Of a stretch of DNA of 6,406 nucleotides, positions 1 through 5,080 are shown piece after piece. The translations under genes and the position numbers were made by a program. Position 1 is the first letter of the stretch. Every line of letters starts with the position of its first letter. This DNA is from Chloroflexota bacterium (GTDB lineage Bacteria > Chloroflexota > Anaerolineae > B4-G1), in the NCBI GenBank assembly GCA_003648125.1, contig QMOE01000150.1:1-6406 (forward strand), read 5' to 3'. The notes beneath the pieces were generated by a model. The model did not search any database. It saw only the letters and a list, made by a program, of their open reading frames with translations, and was not told the DNA's origin.

Positions 1-10
1 TCAGTACAAG

Positions 11-39
11 GGTTTCGATACGCCTTCGGCTACTCAACC
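11..39. repeat. Short dispersed palindromic repeat relic at the left edge
   Basis: The stretch begins ggttt and ends tcaacc, so its ends are partly complementary, and it has a gcc-ttc-ggc mini-hairpin in the middle. TCAACC at 34-39 can also pair with GGTTGA at 57-62. Sequences of this general form (a GGTTTCGATAC...CTCAACC core) are known to me as common intergenic repeats in GC-rich bacteria. That family assignment is from memory. No open reading frame of substance covers bases 1-148, so I read this as non-coding repeat debris downstream of the PHP gene. Confidence 0.5.
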
Positions 40-69
40 AGCGGTCGCTAGCCTTAGGTTGACGCGCAT

Positions 70-90
70 GGGTAAGAAACCCGCCCTACA
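70..90. repeat. Remnant of a CCTACA-ended hairpin repeat
   Basis: GGGT (70-73) and ACCC (79-82) form a short hairpin, and the segment ends in CCCTACA at 84-90. The palindrome at 4391-4440 has the same CCTACA boundary on one strand. In both places the CTACA end lies a few bases from a copy of the 22-base repeat described at 99-120. I infer a truncated member of the same composite repeat family. Confidence 0.4.
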
Positions 91-98
91 GATTCGCG

Positions 99-120
99 CC
101 CCGGATTATTGAGATGATAC
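99..120 (+). repeat. 22-base repeat, copy 1 (inverted relative to copy 2 at 4366-4387)
   Basis: Bases 99-120 start CCCCGGATTATT and end GATGATAC. They are an exact reverse complement of bases 4366-4387, which I checked base by base. A 22-base exact match about 4.2 kb apart is not expected by chance. In both copies a CTACA hairpin boundary lies next to the GC-rich end, 8 bases away here and 3 bases away in the other copy. The two copies flank the spoVS-PHP and HAD-nitroreductase-UbiD blocks. There is no transposase between them, so a dispersed repeat is more likely than a composite transposon. Confidence 0.75.
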
Positions 121-148
121 GATACAGTCATCTGTTGGATCTATCCTG

Positions 149-985
149 CTATCTGCGTTCTGCCTCCCGCAACTGCGCGACACACTCTGGCGGCACGTAG
201 ACCGAGCCGAGCGGTGCGCCTTCCTCGAACCCCGGCCCGTGAAAATCGCTGCCGCCGGTGGCGATCAGCCCGTGCTCTCGGCATAACCTCAGCAGTACCT
301 CAATCTCAGCGGGCGAGTGATTAGGGTAATAGACCTCTAGCCCGCGCATCCCGTACCCCACGAACTCGGGCAATAGTTCCAATGCCGTCCAATAGTGGCC
401 GGGGTGAGCAAGCGCCGCCACTCCGCCGGCCTCGACGATTGCCTGGATCACCTGCGATGGAGTCAGCTTTAGGCGCGGAACGTAGGCCGGGCCGCCATTA
501 GCTAAGAAGCGGTCAAAGGCATCCTGGAGCGTCACCACGTAGCCGCGATTGAGCAGCGCCCGGGCCACGTGGGGTCGTCCAACACTTTCACCCCCGGCCA
601 GCGCCTGCACTTCTTCCCACTCTAACGGCATACCCAACTTGCCTAGCCGCTGCACCATCTTACGCGCCCGGCCCAGCCGCGCGTTCTGCATCGCTTGCAT
701 CATATCCTGCAGTGGGCCGTTCTCCGGGTCCACATAGTAGCCCAAGATATGCAGGTCGCCCCACTCCCCCTCGGAACTGACCTCCACGCCGGCGATGACC
801 TCCAGCCTGGTGCTGGCCGCTGCCTGTTGGGCCTCGGCCACTCCGCCCAGCGTGTCGTGGTCGGTGAGCGCGATCACATTCATCTCGCGCTCCAACGCCA
901 AACAGACAACCTCCGATGGTGTCAACACACCATCGGAGGTTGTGCTATGAATATGCAGGTCTACTTTGCTCAGGCGCTGGGACAT
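149..985 (-). CDS. PHP-family metal-dependent phosphoesterase (RNase AM/YciV-like)
   Basis: This 278-residue protein carries the full set of PHP-domain metal ligands: H11 and H13 (DLHIHS), D18 (SDG), H43 (TDHDT), E68 (GVEVS), H79 (DLHILGY), a GRPH motif at 136-139, H194 (LAHPG), and D247/H249 (GSDFHG). The order and length match the stand-alone PHP proteins related to E. coli YciV (RNase AM), which act on 5' ends of short RNAs and on 3',5'-nucleotide bisphosphates with a trinuclear metal site. The substrate here is inferred from the family. I chose the ATG at 985 because AGGAAA lies 4 bases upstream and homology begins immediately after it. An in-frame ATG at 1075 would run deep into spoVS. 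The gene follows spoVS by 13 bases, so the two are probably cotranscribed. Codons 15-27 coincide with a perfect hairpin (separate entry). Confidence 0.9.
   Translation of the reverse strand: MSQRLSKVDLHIHSTTSDGVLTPSEVVCLALEREMNVIALTDHDTLGGVAEAQQAAASTRLEVIAGVEVSSEGEWGDLHILGYYVDPENGPLQDMMQAMQNARLGRARKMVQRLGKLGMPLEWEEVQALAGGESVGRPHVARALLNRGYVVTLQDAFDRFLANGGPAYVPRLKLTPSQVIQAIVEAGGVAALAHPGHYWTALELLPEFVGYGMRGLEVYYPNHSPAEIEVLLRLCREHGLIATGGSDFHGPGFEEGAPLGSVYVPPECVAQLREAERR
906..943. repeat. Perfect 17-base inverted repeat inside the PHP gene
   Basis: The left arm at 906-922 (acaacctccgatggtgt) is exactly complementary to the right arm at 927-943, leaving a 4-base loop (caac, 923-926). It lies wholly within the PHP coding sequence and encodes residues 15-27. 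One arm gives the conserved TSDG of the PHP metal site and the other gives PSEVV of the following helix. In the mRNA it would be a very stable stem about 40 bases after the start codon. There is no U-tract, so it is not a standard terminator. Confidence 0.9.
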
Positions 986-998
986 TGTTTCCTGATCG

Positions 999-1322
999 CT
1001 AAAGTGATGGCTCCGGATAATGAACCTCGTCTGTTGCCGGCTCGACCTTGCCGGCATCGGGGGATCGTTTCTCAATACCTAACCGTACCGCCGTTCTCTC
1101 CTGCCCATCAATCACCACTTCAACGAACGATGGCACGCAGATGATGTCAATTCCATCCAATTCCAGGTACCCCCGGGCGATGATGATCGCCTTTATTGCC
1201 TGGTTGACTGCTCCGGCGCCGATGGCCTGCACATCCACTTGTTCTCTTTCCCGCATCACGCCTGCGATGGCCCCAGCTACCGCCGTCGAGCGAGAAGTGG
1301 CCGCAACTTTGATGATGTCCAT
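999..1322 (-). CDS. spoVS: SpoVS-family protein (stage V sporulation protein S homologue)
   Basis: Residues 1-85 follow the Bacillus SpoVS pattern throughout: an IIKVAA opening, VAGAIAGVMRER (15-26), IQAIGAG-like VQAIGAGAVNQAIKAI (31-46), IIIARGYL (46-53), IDIICVPSF (58-66) and IDGQERTAVRL (71-81). SpoVS proteins are small Alba-like proteins thought to bind nucleic acid. They are required for late sporulation in Bacillus but also occur in many non-sporulating bacteria, where the role is unclear. At 107 residues this one is about 20 longer than the Bacillus protein, with a charged, Pro-rich tail (SPDAGKVEPATDEVHYPEP). The start is secure: AGGAGG sits 5 bases upstream of the ATG at 1322. It is the first gene of a pair with the PHP gene and has a candidate promoter at 1401-1429. 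Confidence 0.93.
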   Translation of the reverse strand: MDIIKVAATSRSTAVAGAIAGVMREREQVDVQAIGAGAVNQAIKAIIIARGYLELDGIDIICVPSFVEVVIDGQERTAVRLGIEKRSPDAGKVEPATDEVHYPEPSL

Positions 1323-1400
1323 TGTACCCTCCTTGTGACCCCTTGGAATCCGGCAAAGTTTATCTCGTTTACCTGGGCTTTATAGGTGCGGTTCAATGTT

Positions 1401-1429
1401 ATCATACACCAAAAAAGAGCATCGTGCAA
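1401..1429 (-). promoter_or_regulatory. Candidate sigma-70 promoter for spoVS-PHP
   Basis: On the minus strand TTGCAC (1424-1429) is followed after 17 bases by TATGAT (1401-1406). The -10 box matches consensus at five of six positions. The -35 box matches at three, including the TTG. Transcription would begin near 1394 and give a leader of about 70 bases before the spoVS start. The position in the 192-base gap between UbiD and spoVS fits. The rest of that gap (1430-1514) shows no clear terminator: a weak stem of about five pairs near 1465-1495 (TGGGA/TCCCA) lacks a T-run. Confidence 0.5.
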
Positions 1430-1514
1430 GCAACCCTACATCTACGCGCGCCGTTTTCTTGCGTGCCGTGGGACGCCCGCGCTCCCAGGCAGTCATCGGA
1501 ACGCGGTCATTCAT

Positions 1515-2840
1515 CTACACTTTATCCTTCACGCCGTACTGTGCCAGGTTCACCGGCTCGTACTGTGCCCTCCCGTACCCGCGCCGCATCTCGCCCAGCG
1601 GGGCTGTCGCGTCCAGTCCCATTTTGGCCGTGCGCGTCTTTTGCCCTGGTACCTGTGTGGCCGAAGGGTCCAGGCTGCTACTCGGCTGATCGGTGAGGGT
1701 TACCAGATCCGAGTCGGCCTGGAAGCGGGTGGCGATGGCCCACTCTACGTCCGCGCTGTCGTAGAGATTCACGTCCGTATCCACCACGACGACGTGCTTG
1801 AGCGAGTGGTGGCCCTGGAAAGCGGCCTGGATGGCGCGGCGACCATCCTCCTCGTGCTGCTTTTCGATCTGCACCACCGCGTGCAGCCAGGAGGCGCCGC
1901 CCGGCGTGATGTAGACTCCCGTGCAGTGGCAGACCTGGTTCACAGCGGCAAACATGGTCGGCTCGCGGGGCATGCCCATTAGATTCTTGTGCTCCAGCCC
2001 AGCGGGCAGGAGAGCGTGCAAGATAGGCTCCCGCCGGTGAGTGACACGATCAATCTCGATCACCGGCTGACGGCGCACGACGTCCATTGTGCCCGTCAGG
2101 TCGGGAAACGGCCCTTCGTCAACCAGGGTGTGGGTGATGCGTCCTTCCAGGATCAGTTCTGCCTCGGCCGGTACCTCCAAATCCACGGCCTGGCAGCGGG
2201 CCAGCGGCGTGGAAGCGAGGGCGTGAGCGATGCTCAACTCGTCCACTCCCTGGGGAGGGCTCATCGCCGCTGCCAGCAGCACCTGGATGGGGCAGCCGAT
2301 AGCGATGGCGACCGGCAGATCGCCGCTGGCTTTAGCCAGCGCGGCGTGCGTTCCGCGCCCCTCGACGAGACGGACGGCGAAGCGCCGCTCATCTAGTACC
2401 ATCAGTCGGTGGAACGAGATGTTGCGCCCCCAGTCAGGATCTTTGATGACTGCCACGCCCGAGGTGACGTATCGACCGCCGTCATGCGGGTGATAGCGGG
2501 GGATGGGCAGATGGGCCAGATCAACCAGCTCCTCCACGATCTCCTGGCAGGGGCCGGAATCGAGTGTCGGCGGTGGAGATGGATTTGCCAGCGCGTCCGC
2601 CATACGGCGAACCAGGTTGGGCACGGTGCAACCCAGTGCCGCCGCCAAGTGCTCCCGCCGGGCGCACACGCCAGAGACCGCCCGCCAGCCGGGAAAGCCG
2701 GTCAGCGTGCGGAACAGCACCGGTTCGCCGTCGAGCGCGTACATCACGCGCGCCAGTTCCAGGTGCGGGTCAACAGCCCGCTCAATCTCGACCAGTGCGT
2801 CCGCATCGCTCGCCCACGCGATAAAATCTCGCACGTTCAT
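1515..2840 (-). CDS. UbiD-family prenylated-FMN-dependent (de)carboxylase
   Basis: The 441-residue protein has the UbiD family hallmarks. The EGPFPD motif provides E242 and D247, five residues apart as in the E-E/D pair of fungal Fdc1. R145 in NISFHR precedes it by about 97 residues and N140 lies five before it. H165 and E201 are plausible remaining Mn ligands (my alignment from memory). AEAELILEG (225-233) and THRREPILHALLP (267-279) are also typical. UbiD enzymes reversibly decarboxylate aromatic or alpha,beta-unsaturated acids using prFMN made by UbiX, and no ubiX is present here. The substrate cannot be read from sequence. It differs from the longer ubiquinone-type UbiD (about 490 residues). 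I placed the start at ATG 2840, which gives the usual MNVRDFI opening four bases after the nitroreductase stop. An in-frame ATG at 2876 would overlap that gene. It is the last gene of the HAD-nitroreductase-UbiD operon. Confidence 0.9.
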   Translation of the reverse strand: MNVRDFIAWASDADALVEIERAVDPHLELARVMYALDGEPVLFRTLTGFPGWRAVSGVCARREHLAAALGCTVPNLVRRMADALANPSPPPTLDSGPCQEIVEELVDLAHLPIPRYHPHDGGRYVTSGVAVIKDPDWGRNISFHRLMVLDERRFAVRLVEGRGTHAALAKASGDLPVAIAIGCPIQVLLAAAMSPPQGVDELSIAHALASTPLARCQAVDLEVPAEAELILEGRITHTLVDEGPFPDLTGTMDVVRRQPVIEIDRVTHRREPILHALLPAGLEHKNLMGMPREPTMFAAVNQVCHCTGVYITPGGASWLHAVVQIEKQHEEDGRRAIQAAFQGHHSLKHVVVVDTDVNLYDSADVEWAIATRFQADSDLVTLTDQPSSSLDPSATQVPGQKTRTAKMGLDATAPLGEMRRGYGRAQYEPVNLAQYGVKDKV

Positions 2841-2844
2841 ATAT

Positions 2845-3348
2845 TCACCATTTTCCGCGATGCACGCGCGCCTCATTGTACTGCGTGCGCGGCTCCTTCT
2901 CCTCCGCCGGGTGGCCGATGGAGATCAGGTTGAGCGGGACGATGCTCTCTGGGATGCCCAGTACCTCCCTCACTGGCGCGACTCGCTCTGGTCTGGGATG
3001 CACGCCCAGCCAGACCGCGCCCAGGCCCAGCGCAGTAGCTGCCAGGAGCAGGTTCTCGGTGGCGGCGGAGCAATCCTGCACCCAGTAACGGGACTCGGCC
3101 GGATCGCCGCACACGGCGACGCACAAGGTTGCGTCAAAGAGCATCTTGCCGTGAGGGTGGACCTCGGCCAGCGCGTACAGCGTCTCACGATCTGTGACGA
3201 CGACAAAGTGCTGGGGTAAGATGTTCGAGGCGGAGGGGGCCGCCATCGCCGCTTCCAGCAACGTCTTGATGTCCTCTTCGCCGACCGGTGCGGGCGTGTA
3301 CTTGCGGATGCTGCGCCGCGCAAAGATCGTCTGAATCAACTCTTTCAT
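2845..3348 (-). CDS. Nitroreductase-family FMN-dependent oxidoreductase
   Basis: This is a compact 167-residue member of the nitroreductase fold. FMN phosphate-binding RRSIRKY lies at 11-17, APSASN with Q46 at 37-46, the cofactor/dimer helix QDCSAATENLLLAATALGLGAVWLG at 91-115 (shown by C93, E98, G108, G110), and the closing GHPAEEKEPR at 145-154. These enzymes use FMN and NAD(P)H to reduce nitro groups, quinones, enones or flavins. The physiological substrate is unknown. It lacks features that would mark it as BluB. AGGAGG lies 7 bases before the ATG at 3348, and the start overlaps the HAD stop codon in an ATGA arrangement, which implies translational coupling. The UbiD gene follows four bases after the stop. 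The tight packing suggests the reductase serves the same pathway as the HAD protein and the decarboxylase, or supplies reduced flavin. That is inference. Confidence 0.92.
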   Translation of the reverse strand: MKELIQTIFARRSIRKYTPAPVGEEDIKTLLEAAMAAPSASNILPQHFVVVTDRETLYALAEVHPHGKMLFDATLCVAVCGDPAESRYWVQDCSAATENLLLAATALGLGAVWLGVHPRPERVAPVREVLGIPESIVPLNLISIGHPAEEKEPRTQYNEARVHRGKW

Positions 3349-4226
3349 TTCATATCCTCCTCACTCGCAAACTTTTCTTCCACCCAGGCAGGCAATGCCG
3401 CCAGGTCGTCCAATATCGCCCCCAGTGGATGGTGCTCGACATAGACCGCGCACCAGCCGGGGGTGTAACCCGTGCGCAGCAGAACGAAAGGGATGCCCAT
3501 CGCCAGCGGCAATGCTCCGGGCAGCGAGAGTGTATCGGCGACCACGGCCAACCGGCTGCCATCGGCCCGCTCGCGGGTCAGCGCCTCGTAGTAGATGCGC
3601 CGCCGCAGGTCTACCGTGTGCAATTCGTCCACCGTCAGGAATGGCTCGCCGTCGTTGAAGGGAACCGCCCAACTGGGGTCGAGTTCGTACTGCCGGGTGT
3701 CGCCCAGCACACGGGCCGGCGGCAGGTTCAGGCGGGCCAGGTTGCGGTTCACCTTGTCGCCTAGCGAGTTGGTCAGCACCAGCGGCTCGACTTTTGGTTG
3801 AGCGATGAGCCAGCGCAGCGTCTCGGGCGTGGCCGGGCGGAAGGTGACCTCCAACGGCCCGGTGTGGGTGTGGAACAGGTGATTGGTGCACGTGGCGACA
3901 GGGTCATATTCAGCGTCGGGGAAGCGGGCGGCTAACGCATCTACGTAGGCCGGGTTCTCGGCCAACATGATCTGCATCGCCACCGTGTTGAGAATAAAAG
4001 CACCCTCGTCACAGTAGGAAACGCGCGCGCCGGCTACCTCCCAGTGATACTTGTGGGGCGCGGCCAGGAGACGCGCGCGTGTCTCTTGGTAAGCCGCCTC
4101 CACCTCCGCCAGCGGCACGTGGAGGATCTCTTCCGCCAGTTCCACCAGTGAGCGGTGTGCTACCTCCGGCACTTGCTGCTCTTCGGCGGTCAGCGTGCCG
4201 TCGTAATCGAGGATGATTTTGAGCAT
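3345..4226 (-). CDS. HAD-superfamily-like protein of unknown substrate
   Basis: The 293-residue protein starts MLKIILDYDGTLT, a clear HAD motif I with nucleophile D7 and acid D9. Motif II is probably VLTNS (150-154), with K158 just after it, and motif IV is probably VVADTLSLPGA (228-238) with D231. The usual second acidic residue of motif IV is absent (S and P occur instead), and I see no clear motif III lysine in the usual place before it (LRRRIYYEAL, 207-216). A long insert between motifs I and II (about 13-145) could be the cap; it has a CTNHLFHTHTGP patch (113-124). It may be a phosphatase with altered metal binding or a divergent HAD with another role. AGGAG lies 7 bases before the ATG at 4226. 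It is first in the operon and overlaps the nitroreductase by 4 bases. I do not recognise a named family. Confidence 0.75.
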   Translation of the reverse strand: MLKIILDYDGTLTAEEQQVPEVAHRSLVELAEEILHVPLAEVEAAYQETRARLLAAPHKYHWEVAGARVSYCDEGAFILNTVAMQIMLAENPAYVDALAARFPDAEYDPVATCTNHLFHTHTGPLEVTFRPATPETLRWLIAQPKVEPLVLTNSLGDKVNRNLARLNLPPARVLGDTRQYELDPSWAVPFNDGEPFLTVDELHTVDLRRRIYYEALTRERADGSRLAVVADTLSLPGALPLAMGIPFVLLRTGYTPGWCAVYVEHHPLGAILDDLAALPAWVEEKFASEEDMK

Positions 4227-4258
4227 GATTGGCTCCTGATTTGGTGATTACCCATATC

Positions 4259-4334
4259 TCACCACAGAGGCACAGAGATCACAGAGAAAACACAAAAATA
4301 TCCTATCTCAGTGTCCTCTGTGCCTCTGTGGTGA
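4259..4334. repeat. 19-base inverted repeat built from CACAGAG heptamers
   Basis: TCACCACAGAGGCACAGAG (4259-4277) is exactly complementary to 4316-4334, with 38 AT-rich bases between. The arms are built of near-tandem heptamers: CACAGAG at 4263, 4271 and 4280, and CTCTGTG at 4316 and 4324. I recall this ACCACAGAGGCACAGAG motif as a widespread bacterial intergenic repeat. It lies upstream of the HAD operon and could form a hairpin or cruciform. On neither strand is it followed by a T-run in the terminator position. Confidence 0.8.
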
Positions 4335-4365
4335 AAAAAGATCGCTTCGAGTAGACATCTGCATA

Positions 4366-4387
4366 GTATCATCTCAATAATCCGGGG
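4366..4387 (-). repeat. 22-base repeat, copy 2 (inverted relative to copy 1 at 99-120)
   Basis: Bases 4366-4387 are the exact reverse complement of 99-120. The copy abuts the double-hairpin palindrome at 4391-4440 with three bases between them. On the minus strand the order is CCTACA, short spacer, 22-base unit, which is the same order as CCTACA, spacer, 22-base unit on the plus strand at 85-120. This indicates one composite repeat type present twice in opposite orientations. Confidence 0.75.
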
Positions 4388-4390
4388 GAA

Positions 4391-4440
4391 TGTAGGTCGG
4401 AATGGTATTCCGACCAGCCGGATTACCAATCCGGCCTACA
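4391..4440. repeat. Two-hairpin palindrome with complementary loops
   Basis: A terminal TGTA/TACA pair (4391-4394 with 4437-4440) encloses two hairpins. The first is GGTCGGAAT (4395-4403), loop GGT, ATTCCGACC (4407-4415). The second is GCCGGATT (4417-4424), loop ACC, AATCCGGC (4428-4435). One base separates them. The whole could fold as a three-way junction. The two hairpins also resemble reverse complements of each other, and their loops (GGT and ACC) are complementary. Confidence 0.85.
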
Positions 4441-4502
4441 AATGCCCTAACTTTTTGAGAAGATACTCTGCATACTTGTGGGTAATCACCAGTCATAATG
4501 TG

Positions 4503-4531
4503 TTGACAGTTTACATACTTTTACCTATAAT
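4503..4531 (+). promoter_or_regulatory. Perfect-consensus sigma-70 promoter for the zinc-ribbon gene
   Basis: TTGACA (4503-4508) and TATAAT (4526-4531) match the housekeeping consensus at all twelve positions, with the optimal 17-base spacer. Transcription should begin around 4538-4539, giving a leader of about 30 bases with a GGAGG ribosome site at 4559-4563. A start at this point rules out upstream start codons for the gene. The right arm of the 13-base inverted repeat ends 11 bases upstream of the -35 box. Confidence 0.88.
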
Positions 4532-4568
4532 CGGAGCGACTCGAATAAATACCACAACGGAGGAAGCC

Positions 4569-4961
4569 GTGCCGATTTACGAATATCGCTGTCAGGACTG
4601 CAAGCGCCGCGTCTCGATTTTCTGGCGCACCTTCTCCGACGCGGAGGAAGCATCACCGGTCTGCCCGCGCTGCGGCGGGGATAACCTCACCCGCCTGGTG
4701 TCCCGCGTGCGCGTCATCCGCTCCGAGGAAAGCCGCCTCGACAATCTAGCCGACCCCAGCAATATGCCCGATTTCGACGAGAACGACCCCAAGAGTATGG
4801 GCCGCTGGATGCGCAAGATGAGCGCCGAGGTGGGTGAGGAGCTAGGCCCAGAGTTCGACGAGGTAGTGGGACGGCTGGAAGCGGGCGAAGACCCGGAAGA
4901 GATCGAGAAAACGATGCCGGATTTAGCTGGCGCGGGGGGCGCGGGCTTGGGCGTGCCATAG
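4569..4961 (+). CDS. FmdB-family zinc-ribbon protein
   Basis: The 130-residue protein begins MPIYEYRCQDC, the signature start of the FmdB/CxxC-CxxC zinc-ribbon family, with C8-x2-C11 and C32-x2-C35 as the four zinc ligands. FmdB was named from a putative regulator near formamidase genes, but most members are of unknown role. The rest (about residues 48-130) is acidic and helical-looking (EVGEELGPEFDEVVGRLEAG, then EDPEEIEKTMPDL) and ends in a Gly/Ala-rich tail, GAGGAGLGVP. This is longer than minimal FmdB proteins of 60-110 residues. I chose the GTG at 4569 because GGAGG lies 5 bases before it, the family signature begins there, and a consensus promoter lies just upstream. An in-frame ATG at 4455 lies upstream of the promoter. 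It is transcribed towards tmk, with a palindromic repeat between the two stop codons. Confidence 0.88.
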   Translation: MPIYEYRCQDCKRRVSIFWRTFSDAEEASPVCPRCGGDNLTRLVSRVRVIRSEESRLDNLADPSNMPDFDENDPKSMGRWMRKMSAEVGEELGPEFDEVVGRLEAGEDPEEIEKTMPDLAGAGGAGLGVP

Positions 4962-4980
4962 AAACCAGATGATGCCTCCA

Positions 4981-5080
4981 AAGCGTATCATTGCGAGCGC
5001 AGCAAAGCAATCTCTTGCTCTCAACACATAAGTAACGGCGGAGATTGCTTCGTCACTTTGTTTCTCGCAATGACAGGCTT
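4981..5080. repeat. Palindromic dispersed repeat (MITE-like) overlapping the tmk 3' end
   Basis: The 100-base element has complementary ends. AAGC (4981-4984) pairs with GCTT (5077-5080), TCATTGCGAG (4988-4997) with CTCGCAATGA (5064-5073), and AAGCAATCTC (5005-5014) with GAGATTGCTT (5041-5050), separated by small internal loops. The central loop is 5015-5040. The ATTGCGAG...GCAATCTC form is one I recall as a very common dispersed repeat in environmental bacterial genomes. It sits between the convergent zinc-ribbon and tmk genes, where the hairpin could help 3'-end formation on both strands. The last 19 codons and the stop of tmk lie inside it. Confidence 0.85.

Larger units (their letters stand above)
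4242..4491. repeat. Outer 13-base inverted repeat bracketing the intergenic region
   Basis: TGGTGATTACCCA at 4242-4254 is exactly complementary to TGGGTAATCACCA at 4479-4491. The arms are 13 bases and 250 bases apart end to end. Between them lie the inverted repeat at 4259-4334, the 22-base repeat at 4366-4387 and the double hairpin at 4391-4440. The left arm ends 15 bases before the HAD start codon and the right arm ends 11 bases before the -35 box of the zinc-ribbon promoter. It could be the ends of a small non-autonomous element or a pair of operator sites. I did not find an evident target-site duplication. Confidence 0.65.

Noticed and set aside
906..943. Intrinsic terminator or repressor operator at the PHP hairpin
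   Set aside because: There is no T-tract, it lies inside conserved codons, and it matches no operator I know.
986..1075. N-terminal extension of the PHP protein from an ATG at 1075
   Set aside because: It would overlap spoVS by 77 bases, the added residues look non-homologous, and the ATG at 985 has a good AGGAAA site with the family motif starting right after.
2841..2876. Upstream start for the UbiD gene at 2876
   Set aside because: It overlaps the nitroreductase end and adds 12 residues before the typical MNVRDFI opening.
1989..3219. Long plus-strand open frames opposite the UbiD and nitroreductase genes
   Set aside because: They are antisense shadows of GC-rich coding sequence with Arg/His/Cys-rich, low-complexity translations and no domain I recognise.
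2845..3348. BluB (dimethylbenzimidazole synthase) identity for the nitroreductase
   Set aside because: At 167 residues it is shorter than BluB, and the sequence follows the generic nitroreductase pattern; no cobalamin genes are nearby.
4259..4334. Rho-independent terminator
   Set aside because: The loop is 38 bases, no T-run follows on either strand, and it lies at the 5' side of the HAD gene.
99..4387. Composite transposon ended by the 22-base repeats
   Set aside because: No transposase or recombinase is encoded between the copies, and no flanking duplication is visible.
4455..4568. ATG at 4455 as start of the zinc-ribbon gene
   Set aside because: It lies upstream of the perfect promoter and the strong ribosome site; the family signature begins at the GTG at 4569.
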